DNA from: Vibrio porteresiae DSM 19223
GTDB taxonomy: Bacteria; Pseudomonadota; Gammaproteobacteria; Enterobacterales; Vibrionaceae
Direction: 5' to 3'
DNA length: 64,000 bases
NCBI RefSeq assembly: GCF_024347055.1
Contig: NZ_AP024895.1
Coordinates: 3,472,001-3,536,000 of the forward strand
A program made the translations under genes and the position numbers. The notes below the pieces were generated by a model that saw only the letters and a list, made by a program, of their open reading frames with translations, did not search any database and was not told where the DNA came from. This document shows positions 25,983 through 35,558 of this stretch, one piece after another. Positions within the stretch are counted from its first letter, which is position 1; every line of letters starts with the position of its first letter.

Positions 25983-26453
25983 ATGAACATGAATTTAATT
26001 GGATTAGATAAAGAACAGAGTCAACAATTAGCGCAATCACTGAACCATTTGTTGGCTAATTACCAAGTGTTTTACATGAATACCCGTGGTTATCACTGGA
26101 ATATCAAGGGTAAAAAATTCTTCGAACTGCATGCTAAATTTGAAGAGATATACACCGATCTGCAAACCAAAATTGATGAGATAGCAGAACGTATCTTGAC
26201 CCTAGGCGCACAACCGCTGCATAGCTTTAGTAGCTACATAGAGAATGCAGAAATCCAAGAGCACACCAACGTCACCGATGGTCAAAACACCATGCAAGGC
26301 TTAGTGAATGGATTTGGCCATTTGATCAGTCATCAACGTAAAGTGCTAGAACTAGCAACTCAAGCAGACGATGAAGGTACTTCATCACAAATGAGTGATT
26401 ACATCCGTGAACAAGAAAAGCTGGTTTGGATGTTAAATGCTTGGTTGCAGTAA
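25983..26453 (+). CDS. dps: Dps-family ferritin-like protein
   Basis: Dodecameric iron-storage and DNA-protection protein of the Dps family. The 156-residue length is typical. Ferroxidase ligands lie in YHWNIKG (His near residue 39) and in the DEIAERILTLG segment (Asp and Glu about 66-70). It oxidises Fe(II) with peroxide and so limits Fenton damage; whether it binds DNA is unclear, as the N-terminus has few Lys. GAGGTG precedes the ATG. It is transcribed alone and ends at a bidirectional terminator. Confidence 0.92.
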   Translation: MNMNLIGLDKEQSQQLAQSLNHLLANYQVFYMNTRGYHWNIKGKKFFELHAKFEEIYTDLQTKIDEIAERILTLGAQPLHSFSSYIENAEIQEHTNVTDGQNTMQGLVNGFGHLISHQRKVLELATQADDEGTSSQMSDYIREQEKLVWMLNAWLQ

Positions 26454-26469
26454 TCGGCCCATAGAAACA

Positions 26470-26495
26470 ACAAAAGCCCAGTACTGGGCTTTTAT
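26470..26495. terminator. bidirectional terminator after dps
   Basis: AAAAGCCCAG and CTGGGCTTTT form a nearly continuous palindrome between the convergent dps and HDOD genes. Confidence 0.8.
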
Positions 26496-26516
26496 TTTTA
26501 TATCATCAGATAAGCG

Positions 26517-27743
26517 TTAGATAAGGCGATGGATATCTTGGCTCCAACGCAATGCTTCTGTCAGTTCATAAGTCACGGTATCTACCTTCACGCCCATGCG
26601 CATGCAGATGGACGAGAGCTGTTGCCAATCACCTTGCTCATAACACTCTTCAATATCAAGTAATGCTCCCACTTTCCCCGAGCGATTAATCAACGCATCT
26701 TTAATGTCGTCGGTCAGTGGTAATTCTTCTATCAGCTCAGCCAAAGGGGCATCAAGTAACGCATCAAGTACAGAGAACAAACCAATCAGGAATGCGTGGT
26801 CTTGATGCTGTTGAAAAGGACGATAGCGTGACATCAAATGACAGAACTGCGCGCGCTGTAACGCTAAGCTATACAACTCTTTCGGCTTGTGTATTGAAAC
26901 ATAGGAAGCAACAGCCAAGGAGACGAAGATACGCAACCTATCTTGACCAAGATAGACCAGAGCTTGTCTAAAAGAGGAAATCGGCACCGCTAAACGGTCC
27001 GACATCGAATTCACAAAACGTAGTAGCTTATAAGATAACGCGACATCTTGAGATACGATCTCTTCAATACGTTTGAAATTGACTTCGTCACGACACACCT
27101 CTTTAAAAAGGCGCATAGTAATTACCTGCTCAGGGCTGATATAGCGCTGAGAGACCATCTCTGGTTTGCTAAAAAAGTACCCTTGGAAAAATTTGAATCC
27201 CGCACTTCTTGCTTGTTCAAACTCTTCTTTGGTTTCCACTCTTTCAGCTAAGAATTTACGCTTACTTCCGTTAGCAAGACGCTTGCGCACAAATTCGCAC
27301 GCTTTATCCATTCCCATCAAGCGCACGTCCAATTTCACAATATGGACGAAAGGAAGAAAACGCTCCCAATCTGCCGAATAGATAAAGTCATCTAGAGCTA
27401 GCAAGTAGCCTTTGAGGTACAACTCTCGCATGGCTTCCCACAGTTCATCGGTCGGCTTACAGGTTTCCAACACTTCAATGACGATTTGATCTTTAGGTAA
27501 CGTAAGAGGAAGACGACGAATTAAGCTGTTGTAAGGGAAATTAATAAAGCAACGTGAACGAGCGATGGCAGGATTACGCCCTATTGACAGGAAATTTTCA
27601 GCGATCAGGCGATAAGTCGCTCGATCTGAGTCTACGTGTTCAGGAAATGCATTTGTTTCGCCATCCCGAAAGAGCAATTCATACCCGAGAGTATGCCTTT
27701 TCGCATTCAATATGGGCTGGCGTGCAACATACGTTGTGTACAT
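26517..27743 (-). CDS. EAL-HDOD signalling protein (YuxH-like), degenerate EAL
   Basis: A 408-residue cytoplasmic regulator with an N-terminal EAL fold (about 1-195) and a C-terminal HDOD domain (about 200-395). The EAL site is degraded: the usual ExLxR is YELLFRD, and the DDFG loop is LALDDFIYSA. It is therefore probably not an active c-di-GMP phosphodiesterase, though FQGYFFSKP is retained. HDOD domains resemble HD phosphohydrolases without their metal site and usually mediate protein contacts. GAGG precedes the ATG. Its target is unknown. Confidence 0.85.
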   Translation of the reverse strand: MYTTYVARQPILNAKRHTLGYELLFRDGETNAFPEHVDSDRATYRLIAENFLSIGRNPAIARSRCFINFPYNSLIRRLPLTLPKDQIVIEVLETCKPTDELWEAMRELYLKGYLLALDDFIYSADWERFLPFVHIVKLDVRLMGMDKACEFVRKRLANGSKRKFLAERVETKEEFEQARSAGFKFFQGYFFSKPEMVSQRYISPEQVITMRLFKEVCRDEVNFKRIEEIVSQDVALSYKLLRFVNSMSDRLAVPISSFRQALVYLGQDRLRIFVSLAVASYVSIHKPKELYSLALQRAQFCHLMSRYRPFQQHQDHAFLIGLFSVLDALLDAPLAELIEELPLTDDIKDALINRSGKVGALLDIEECYEQGDWQQLSSICMRMGVKVDTVTYELTEALRWSQDIHRLI

Positions 27744-28002
27744 GTAACCTCAGATAACTTGGATGAATGATCGCGGAAAACAAAAGCAGAGACAACCCAG
27801 ATAGGTCGAACAACTATTGACTAGACTCTATAGTAACGGTTGCGACTCATACCTCCAAGGGGGTAAAAGGAAACTTTTACATAATTTGAGACAGATTATT
27901 ATTTATCCAAGTTAAAATGTGATGATGAATTGACATGTCAATTGCAATTATCCCCCAGTTGCTTATGCTTGAAGCCTCAGCGGTATTTATTTAGGTTCAT
28001 CT

Positions 28003-28995
28003 ATGTCCACCTCTCAAACACCATACTTATTGACTCAAGAAAACCAATTCTTAACTCGTATGCAAAACGAAGTGGCCGAACTTTGGCAGAAGCGAAATGA
28101 TGGCTTCTATCGAGCATTTGATAAAACCAAAATCTACTGGTGCAGCCTAACTCACCCTGATCATACGAAAGCCATTATTATGGTGAATGGTCGGATTGAG
28201 TCGACATGGAAATACCAAGAGTTGTTCTTCGACCTCTATCAAAATGGTTACGACATCTATTCTTTTGACCATAGAGGACAAGGCCGTTCTCAGCGGCTGA
28301 TCGATAACCCAGAAATGGGCTATGTGGGAGAGTTCAATGATTACATCTCCGATTTAGCAGCCTTAATTGAACTGTTTGATTTAGAGAAATATCAGCATCG
28401 ATTTCTACTGGGTCACTCAATGGGTGGGGCAATCGCTACGCGCTATGTACAAATGAACCCACAGCATCCATTCCATGCTTTAGCGCTTACCGCTCCAATG
28501 TTTGGAGTGAATATTCCTTGGCAGTTACGTCCGATAGCCATACCACTAACCCAGATTTTGACGGCTACGTCAGTAATCCCCAAATACGCCCCAGGTTTTA
28601 CAGGTTATTACCCAAAACCATTCGAGATTAACCCACTCACCCATAGCCAAGTTCGCTATCAATGGTTTAGAGATCTCTATGAACTGCATCCTGAGTTAAA
28701 ACTCGGAGGGCCAAGTACTCGCTGGGTATGGCAAGGATTGATGGCCGCGAAGCAATGTCTCCAGTTGACTAGACAAATCAAGCTACCGACATTGGTTGTA
28801 CAAGCTGAAGCCGACACCATTGTTGATAATAAAGCTCAAACACGATTTATTACTAAGTTAGCTAAAACCAATCCTAATTGTCGTATCCAATTGATAAATG
28901 GCGCTAAACATGAATTAATGTTTGAAAGCGATGAATACCGTAATCCTGTACTGACCAGTATCCTTGACCATTTTCAGCAAGTCGGAACAAAGTAA
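28003..28995 (+). CDS. pldB: alpha/beta hydrolase, lysophospholipase L2 PldB
   Basis: Predicted inner-membrane-associated lysophospholipase. The 330-residue protein has the nucleophile elbow GHSMGGAIA (Ser near residue 137), a late Asp (QAEADTIVD) and His (NGAKHELMFE) completing the triad, and the SFDHRGQGRS strand of the monoglyceride-lipase-like family. It is followed by yigL, as in E. coli, which supports the name. Confidence 0.9.
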   Translation: MSTSQTPYLLTQENQFLTRMQNEVAELWQKRNDGFYRAFDKTKIYWCSLTHPDHTKAIIMVNGRIESTWKYQELFFDLYQNGYDIYSFDHRGQGRSQRLIDNPEMGYVGEFNDYISDLAALIELFDLEKYQHRFLLGHSMGGAIATRYVQMNPQHPFHALALTAPMFGVNIPWQLRPIAIPLTQILTATSVIPKYAPGFTGYYPKPFEINPLTHSQVRYQWFRDLYELHPELKLGGPSTRWVWQGLMAAKQCLQLTRQIKLPTLVVQAEADTIVDNKAQTRFITKLAKTNPNCRIQLINGAKHELMFESDEYRNPVLTSILDHFQQVGTK

Positions 28996-29105
28996 TAGAG
29001 GAAAGCACTTCCAATTGATTTTGCCCTCTTTTCTTACTGCTTTTTGCAGTACACTGTTGCGTGTCTTTATCTGCCGTTAGCAATGACATGAGCCAAGAGG
29101 GTTAT

Positions 29106-29933
29106 ATGACCACTGATAGTAAACCGACACCGTACAAAATTGTTGCCTCCGACCTAGACGGAACCTTACTCGCACCAAACCACCAACTTAGCAGCCAAAC
29201 CAAAAGCACACTGAAAACCCTCCACGATAAAGGCTTCACTTTTGTTTTTGCTACTGGCCGTCACCATGTAGACGTTGCTGGTATTCGTGAAATCGCTGGC
29301 ATTCCTGCCTATATGATTACGGCTAATGGTGCTCGTGTTCACAATCAGCAAGATGAACTCATGCTGAGCAAAAATGTTCCCGAAGAACTGGTACAAGAGA
29401 TCGTCGATGTGCTAAAGGACGACCCAACCATTTTTGTGCACATCTACCGTCATAACGAATGGTACTTAAGTCATGAAGATCGTGAATTAGCTGAGTATCA
29501 CAACGAATCGGGTTTCACTTTTATTCCTTTCGATACCAATCACGCTCCTAAAGATGGCGTGGCAAAAGTGTTCTTTACCAGTCGTTTAAAAGACCACGAA
29601 CACTTAGCAGAATACGAAGCCAAATTACGCGATCTTTTCCAAGACAAATTGAGCATTGCCTTCTCTTCACCATGGTGTTTAGAAGTGATGGGACCTAATG
29701 TGTCAAAAGGCGATGCACTAAAAGCTGTAGCAGAATCAATGGGACTAGGTTTAGAACACTGTATCGCATTTGGTGATGGCATGAATGACCTAGAAATGTT
29801 GACCATGGCGGGTAAAGGCTTAGTTATGGGCACCGCCCATCCGAAAGTTTTACAAGCTCTACCAACCATTGAACGGATTGGTAGCAGTGCCGACGACGCA
29901 GTCGCTCATTATCTAGAAGAACACCTACTATAA
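29106..29933 (+). CDS. yigL: Cof-type HAD phosphatase YigL
   Basis: HAD-superfamily phosphatase that in E. coli removes phosphate from pyridoxal phosphate and from sugar phosphates. It has 275 residues from the ATG at 29106, five bases after AGAGGG; earlier in-frame starts lack a site. Motif I is ASDLDGTLL, motif II FATGRHHVD and motif IV FGDGMNDLEML, with a Cof-type cap between. It sits directly downstream of pldB. Confidence 0.9.
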   Translation: MTTDSKPTPYKIVASDLDGTLLAPNHQLSSQTKSTLKTLHDKGFTFVFATGRHHVDVAGIREIAGIPAYMITANGARVHNQQDELMLSKNVPEELVQEIVDVLKDDPTIFVHIYRHNEWYLSHEDRELAEYHNESGFTFIPFDTNHAPKDGVAKVFFTSRLKDHEHLAEYEAKLRDLFQDKLSIAFSSPWCLEVMGPNVSKGDALKAVAESMGLGLEHCIAFGDGMNDLEMLTMAGKGLVMGTAHPKVLQALPTIERIGSSADDAVAHYLEEHLL

Positions 29934-29942
29934 ACCTTATTG

Positions 29943-29975
29943 CAGGGAGCAAGCTTTTTGTTCCCTGTGTTTTCC
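29943..29975 (+). terminator. probable terminator of pldB-yigL
   Basis: AGGGAGCAA pairs with TTGTTCCCT across a GCTTTT loop with one bulged G, followed by GTGTTTTCCCC. Confidence 0.6.
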
Positions 29976-30134
29976 CCTCTTTTTCTCCTCTACTTGCATC
30001 GTAATTGCGAAGTAGTTTCCAACAAACCCTCTTTTCTGTCCGGTGTTTGTCAATAGCATCGTTAGCCCGTTGTCGCCCAAATAAGCTATGCCATAATAGT
30101 TCCACTAGCTTGCTGTGATGAGGAAAGAGATAAC

Positions 30135-31649
30135 ATGAAATTGTTAAGACCCACTGTCTTTGGTTTAGGCAGTATGATGCTGGCCGCTTGTACCTCTTTA
30201 TCCCAAACTCCCAATCCCTCTTCAACGGCTAGTTTAGATAAACCCGATTCTATCCAACCACAAATGTTTATGTTGCGTGGTGATGTGACCATTGGCGCGC
30301 AAACCCAAACGCTAACCCCTTGTGGCAGTCAACAGCAATTCGAATTACAGATTCCTGCTAATCTCAAAACCGATGCAGAACGAGTTGCCATCGCACCTTA
30401 TGAACCTATGTATGCCGAAGTGCTAGGTTACCTTATTCCACCTAGCCAAACAGGTTACAACGGCGATTACGCGGGTAAGTTTGTCGTGACCCAAATAAAT
30501 ACCTTAAATGGTAAAGAAAAGGATCGTTGTCACCTTTACCCACTGCCAACCCGAGCATTTGGCACTGAACCTACTTCTTGGTCAGCGCAATTTACCGATA
30601 AAGGCGTGGTGTTTGCTCCTGCGGTAGGCACACAACAAACCCTACCCATTGATGGTGGGCAACTGTCAGGCCAACAGAGAACCTATCAGCTCAAAGGCGG
30701 TTCTGTTCAGCTCAAAGCAGCATCTTGTATTAACAAAACCGCTAGTGCCCTCTATGGATGGCAAGCGCAGCTGACCATTGGTGATCAGCAGTATCAAGGC
30801 TGTGCGGTACTAGGGAATACCGATACGAGCCTTAATTGGAGTGGTATCTATTACGCGAGCTCAACCACCAATAGTGGTTTTAGTGTCAGTATGCAGCTTG
30901 GTCAGGATCACACGGCGATTACTCGCTACAGTTACACCAACGGCGCTCCTGATGTGGTGGAAAAAGGCTATTGGCAACCACTCAATTCGGATCAAATCCA
31001 AGTAGTCATGACACGCCACCAGCAACAATACTTAGTCACTGAACGAATTTTTACTCGGAGTGGCGAACAGCTTAAAGCTACTGAAGAGAAAGTCGGAACG
31101 ACTGTCTATCCGATTGCCTCTGGCGGATTGGTTTTATTTAAAGACTTTCATGAGTCTGCCAAACAAAACTCGGCAAAACCAACCAATGGTGATCAGTTCA
31201 ATTCTACTGACGAATATGATGAGAACGTCGATCAAGCCGTGCGTGGTTATCTGGCTCAACATCACCAGCCTTATGAAGGAAGCCACTATCGTTGGCTTAC
31301 CTACGATTTGAATGGCGATGATAATCCAGAACTGTTAGTGCAAATGGATTGGTGTCATCAAGCCGATTGCACCTTGTTGATCTTCAAAAATGTGCAGCAT
31401 CAATGGCAATTTAATAGCCGCCTTAAATCAGCAACCCCGCTCTATTTGGATACATTGTCGACAAATGGCTGGCACGATCTCATTATTGCCAAGCAAAACT
31501 TAGCCTCTGCAGATAAACTACATCGCTTACACTATGTCGATGGTCACTACTCAGAGCTAGGAGAAAAGATGAACCAACTCTCTACACAACACGCCACTGT
31601 ACTATTTGCCGATGGTATATCACCACAGCAACAAGGTATCGCGTTGTAA
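30135..31649 (+). CDS. outer-membrane-type lipoprotein with COG3650/NlpE-like domains
   Basis: A 504-residue lipoprotein; the signal peptide ends in the lipobox MLAAC (Cys near residue 19). Residues about 35-130 form a Cys-containing domain. About 140-230 resembles COG3650-type proteins, with the typical LYGWQAQLTIGDQQYQGCAV ending. About 235-340 (NWSGIYYASS onward) looks like an NlpE-type lipocalin fold. The C-terminus has a DLNGDDNPELLVQ motif like a calcium-binding FG-GAP repeat. Function is unknown; envelope stress or metal sensing is a guess from the NlpE likeness. Its stop overlaps the tapT start. Confidence 0.68.
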   Translation: MKLLRPTVFGLGSMMLAACTSLSQTPNPSSTASLDKPDSIQPQMFMLRGDVTIGAQTQTLTPCGSQQQFELQIPANLKTDAERVAIAPYEPMYAEVLGYLIPPSQTGYNGDYAGKFVVTQINTLNGKEKDRCHLYPLPTRAFGTEPTSWSAQFTDKGVVFAPAVGTQQTLPIDGGQLSGQQRTYQLKGGSVQLKAASCINKTASALYGWQAQLTIGDQQYQGCAVLGNTDTSLNWSGIYYASSTTNSGFSVSMQLGQDHTAITRYSYTNGAPDVVEKGYWQPLNSDQIQVVMTRHQQQYLVTERIFTRSGEQLKATEEKVGTTVYPIASGGLVLFKDFHESAKQNSAKPTNGDQFNSTDEYDENVDQAVRGYLAQHHQPYEGSHYRWLTYDLNGDDNPELLVQMDWCHQADCTLLIFKNVQHQWQFNSRLKSATPLYLDTLSTNGWHDLIIAKQNLASADKLHRLHYVDGHYSELGEKMNQLSTQHATVLFADGISPQQQGIAL

Positions 31650-32248
31650 TGGCTTGTTCGCGTTGTGGCCTAACTCATCAGTGTATTTGTCAGCAAATTC
31701 CCGATCTGAGCAGCAGTCAGTTGTTGCTCTCATTGCTAATGCATCCAGAAGAAATCTCACGGGAAACCAATACAGGACGCTGGCTCATCGAAGCCCTACC
31801 TCACTGTCAGGCGTTTACTTGGCAAAGAACGCAACAAAATACGGATCTATTAGCGCGAGTGGCAAAGAAAAATGTCTCTTCGTTTCTGGTATTTCCTGAT
31901 GAGCACAGCGTGACAGAAACTCAAGCAATCGCCCAATGCGAAGCTCAGGGAACCACGCCACATTTCATTATTCTTGATGGTACTTGGCAGGAAGCACGAA
32001 AAATGCGCCGTAAAAGTGCTTGGTTAGAGACATTACCCACCGTTACTTTGTCTACCTCAGGCATGACTTCGCAATATCAACTGCGTCGTAATCAGGAAAG
32101 TGGGCATCTATGTACTTTGGAGGTTGCCAACGTATTAATGGCCGCCATTGGCGAAAAACAAGCGGCCGATCAAATGGAGCAGTTTTTCCTCCACTATATG
32201 GACGTTTATAAAGCAGACAAAAGTGGACACGCTTGGAAAAATAAGTAG
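31649..32248 (+). CDS. tapT: tRNA-uridine aminocarboxypropyltransferase (DTW family)
   Basis: Adds the 3-amino-3-carboxypropyl group to tRNA uridine 47 (acp3U) using SAM. The 199-residue protein has an N-terminal zinc cluster CSRCGLTHQCICQ and the family motif ILDGTWQEARKM. It matches E. coli YfiP/TapT in size and motifs. The ATG overlaps the lipoprotein stop (TAATG), so translation is coupled to an apparently unrelated gene. Confidence 0.9.
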   Translation: MACSRCGLTHQCICQQIPDLSSSQLLLSLLMHPEEISRETNTGRWLIEALPHCQAFTWQRTQQNTDLLARVAKKNVSSFLVFPDEHSVTETQAIAQCEAQGTTPHFIILDGTWQEARKMRRKSAWLETLPTVTLSTSGMTSQYQLRRNQESGHLCTLEVANVLMAAIGEKQAADQMEQFFLHYMDVYKADKSGHAWKNK

Positions 32249-32271
32249 TACCGACGAATTTAACTTATCGT

Positions 32272-34764
32272 TCAAATCAGTGGTGCTGGCTCTGCGAGAT
32301 AAAAACCTTGTAAATAATCGACGCCAATCCCTTCACAAACTTGGCATACCTCTTGGTTATGAACAAATTCAGCCACGGTTTTTGCATCAAGTACATGGCA
32401 CAATTTCACTAACTGCTCGGTAATTTTTCTCTGCTTCGCATCGGTATCTAAATGCTTAATCAAGCTGCCATCCAGTTTGATGATCTGCGGTTCAAGCTTC
32501 ACAATTTCATCGATATTCGAATAACCAGAGCCGAAATCATCCACAATAATTTTAGCTCCCAGGCGCCGAAAATGGTTACATACTTCCGCCATCCGCCCGT
32601 AATCTTTAATTTGTTCCGACTCCAATACTTCTAAACCGATCCGTGAAGGCCGATTCAAACGTTTAATCATCTCTTCAATCAGGATCAATGTACTGTCACT
32701 GATTAAGTCTTGCGGCGATAAGTTAATCGAAAACGAATCGTCCCGATCTTGCATATATTCACCAATACGAGTGATCAGCTGGTGACTTAAACGCGTGTAA
32801 AGATGGGTTCCGGCAATAACAGGAAGAAAACGTCCTGGCAGAATGATCTTTCCTTTGTCTTCCAATCGGACCAAGCACTCTTGCGAGGTTTTTTGGCGAG
32901 AATGGGCGGCAAAGATGGGTTGGCTATACACCAACACATTGTTGTCCATCACCGCTCGACTAACACAAGAGAGCCATTTCAACTGTTCACGACGAACTTT
33001 GTCTTGTCCAAGTAGCGTCTTAGCGTTACAGAAGTGCTCATTATTTTTATAGGCATAACGGCGCGCTTCAATCGAACGCAATAACAATTCATCGCCATCT
33101 TGAACGGGGAAATCACGTCGACTGACTAACCCGGCACACATAGAGACCGAAAGATAATCCAGCTCCGGAAGTCCATAAGGTTCAAAGTTGACATGCTCAA
33201 GCTCATCAACAAACTCACCAAACAGCTTATGGATTTTGCGTTCTTTAAAATCTGAAGCAAAAATGGCTGCCCACTCACCCACACCGATCGCATAGAGATG
33301 ACATTTCGCACTGATGTGTTGATTAATATGCAGTTGAAAGTGAACACTTAAATCGACCAACAGTTTGTCACCGACCTTATAACCATACTTTTCATTAATC
33401 TGGCTAAAGTTAGTCACTTTTATCGTCAATAGATGTTCATCTAACTGAATATTGTGCAAATGCTCTTGCAAGACAGCGCGGTTAGGTAATCCCGTACGTG
33501 CATCAATTCGATAACTTGCGGTCAGTAAAGACGCCTGACGTTGCACCTTCTGTTCCAAATTGCGATTCAGTACATCGACATCATCAAAGGCGTTACGAAT
33601 CAAACTAAACAATGGCGCTGTCACCCCCTTGGAGGAAGCATAGCGAGTTGGTGTTTCCTGCACTGAGTGCTCACCTTCGCGTAAAGCCACATACGTCATA
33701 CTGTGGTGCATGACTCGTTGCTTACTGCCATCGTGCCAAAACTCGCCCATGCAGTAACAGCCACAAATATCAGAGACTTCCTGTAATGGCAGTAACTCAT
33801 GGTTATGCTCAATAAACTGCAAGCGAGTAATACAGTTATAGACAAAAATTTTATCCGGCTTTTGCTCTCGCAAATAATGAGCGCCACTACGTACTTGATC
33901 TAACGTCAATGAAGGATGATCGAAACAAAAACGCACCTCATCGCCAATCATTAAAGGAGAATTAAACTCTATCGCGCCATCCGCAAATCGCTGTGGAATA
34001 TAAACTTGCTGATCTTCTTTGCCCTCTTTTACCAGCGGAAAGCTTTTCAGCAACTGGCAATCGAGCAATTCGCCATGACTTAAATAATGGCGATAAACCT
34101 CTTCAATCGGCCGATTATCCAAACCATAGACTGACGATTTATCTGCTTTAGTAACTCGGAACGCGCGACCAATGGGGTTCCATTGCTTATATCCTCCCAC
34201 ACGACATAGCAATTGATCCGCATGCACAGCAACAGCGACCATGGCATTTTGATAGCATTGAGTGCCATAAATTACCCACTGGCCCTGCTCTGTTGCTACA
34301 GAGGTTCCACCTGTGATGGGCACTGGATGTGGATATTGGTTGAACACTGAAAAACGCTCACTTCCACCAACATTCATACGATCTGCGAAACAGAAAATCA
34401 CCTGTGACGCTGGGGATAAATTCAAGCGGTTCATCATTTGATAACCATCTTGGACCTCATCTTGTCCATATTCGACCACCGCACTGGTGAGCTTAGCCTT
34501 ATCAAACTGACTAATAGCGACCAGGGTTTGATTATCGAATATGTCCCCATGACGAATCACTTGGGTAGTACTCATACCAATCAAATGAGCTTGTGGAATC
34601 GCTTTTAGCAGCAACTCCGCCATTTCTTGCACGAGTGAACATGACTGGTTGGAGAAAAGTTGAATAAGCACCTGCTCTGAATGGATATCAGGGTGCGAAT
34701 CTAAGAATTTCTTCAACTCTTTATGGGAAGAGTCTGGCTGTAAAACAAATGAGGTGGTGTACAT
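32272..34764 (-). CDS. FIST-GGDEF-EAL c-di-GMP signalling protein
   Basis: An 830-residue soluble protein with an N-terminal FIST sensory module (about 5-370), a degenerate GGDEF domain (about 415-570, GVGEW in place of GGDEF) and a C-terminal EAL domain (about 580-825). The EAL residues look intact: ECLVR, FSINLSP, LEVLES, VDDFGSGYSN, IKLDGS and VAEF. It is therefore probably an active c-di-GMP phosphodiesterase, with the GGDEF domain as a possible GTP sensor. FIST domains are thought to bind small ligands such as amino acids. I use the ATG at 34764; a TTG at 34773 is possible. Confidence 0.88.
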   Translation of the reverse strand: MYTTSFVLQPDSSHKELKKFLDSHPDIHSEQVLIQLFSNQSCSLVQEMAELLLKAIPQAHLIGMSTTQVIRHGDIFDNQTLVAISQFDKAKLTSAVVEYGQDEVQDGYQMMNRLNLSPASQVIFCFADRMNVGGSERFSVFNQYPHPVPITGGTSVATEQGQWVIYGTQCYQNAMVAVAVHADQLLCRVGGYKQWNPIGRAFRVTKADKSSVYGLDNRPIEEVYRHYLSHGELLDCQLLKSFPLVKEGKEDQQVYIPQRFADGAIEFNSPLMIGDEVRFCFDHPSLTLDQVRSGAHYLREQKPDKIFVYNCITRLQFIEHNHELLPLQEVSDICGCYCMGEFWHDGSKQRVMHHSMTYVALREGEHSVQETPTRYASSKGVTAPLFSLIRNAFDDVDVLNRNLEQKVQRQASLLTASYRIDARTGLPNRAVLQEHLHNIQLDEHLLTIKVTNFSQINEKYGYKVGDKLLVDLSVHFQLHINQHISAKCHLYAIGVGEWAAIFASDFKERKIHKLFGEFVDELEHVNFEPYGLPELDYLSVSMCAGLVSRRDFPVQDGDELLLRSIEARRYAYKNNEHFCNAKTLLGQDKVRREQLKWLSCVSRAVMDNNVLVYSQPIFAAHSRQKTSQECLVRLEDKGKIILPGRFLPVIAGTHLYTRLSHQLITRIGEYMQDRDDSFSINLSPQDLISDSTLILIEEMIKRLNRPSRIGLEVLESEQIKDYGRMAEVCNHFRRLGAKIIVDDFGSGYSNIDEIVKLEPQIIKLDGSLIKHLDTDAKQRKITEQLVKLCHVLDAKTVAEFVHNQEVCQVCEGIGVDYLQGFYLAEPAPLI

Positions 34765-34838
34765 CCTGTTCAAAGACCCCCAGCAATGCAGTTGATCAAA
34801 GCGACATTGCTCATAAGTATAGTTAATTCGTCAGATTT

Positions 34839-35558
34839 TTATGTTACCAAATCGCATAGCTGCTCAAGACGATCTATTTCAACATGAGGCAGCAAATGTA
34901 ATCGATTGCTTTGCATGATAGTCATCTCGCGATCATTATACCAACATGCTTGAAAGCCACTATTTATTGCACCTAACACATCCGTAATAGGATGGTCTCC
35001 AATGTGCAAAATGGAACTGCGCGGTAAATCTAAATAACGTGACGCTTTATCAAATAAATCCGCATCGGGTTTGGATAAACCATCCGGTCCCGCCCGGAAG
35101 ACTTGTTGAAAATAGGATTCAATGCCAATTTTCTTGGCACTAACATTACCATTAGTAATGGCAACTAACGGGATCTTCTGGGACAACAGAGAAAGGACAC
35201 GGTGAGTTTCTTGCGGTACATCGATCAAATTACGTAAATGATCGACTTCAACCATCGCATCGCTCGCTGCCGAATCAGCCGCAGATACACTATATCCCAA
35301 ATCAATAAGCCCTTGTTTGATCTGAGTAAAACGCCACAAAGAAACATCATGACGTAAATAATCATTTTGGTACAGCAGCTTCATCTTTAATTCATACCAC
35401 TGCCGTGCATCATACTTTGCAGTGACCGGATGATTCTGATGTAACCAGAGCGTAATTTGTTCATCCAAATGCCGAATAACCGGTCGGTTATCGTAAAGCG
35501 TGTCATCTAAATCAAATGTCATCGCTTTAATCGGTAACAGGTTGCGGTAAATTAGCAT
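34839..35558 (-). CDS. yigB: HAD hydrolase YigB (riboflavin-pathway phosphatase)
   Basis: HAD phosphatase that in E. coli dephosphorylates 5-amino-6-(5-phospho-D-ribitylamino)uracil in riboflavin synthesis. The 239-residue protein has motif I FDLDDTLYDN, motif III Lys in GLSKPD and motif IV HIGDHPITDV. Its ATG overlaps the xerC stop, and the dapF-DUF484-xerC-yigB order is as in enterics. Confidence 0.92.
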   Translation of the reverse strand: MLIYRNLLPIKAMTFDLDDTLYDNRPVIRHLDEQITLWLHQNHPVTAKYDARQWYELKMKLLYQNDYLRHDVSLWRFTQIKQGLIDLGYSVSAADSAASDAMVEVDHLRNLIDVPQETHRVLSLLSQKIPLVAITNGNVSAKKIGIESYFQQVFRAGPDGLSKPDADLFDKASRYLDLPRSSILHIGDHPITDVLGAINSGFQACWYNDREMTIMQSNRLHLLPHVEIDRLEQLCDLVT

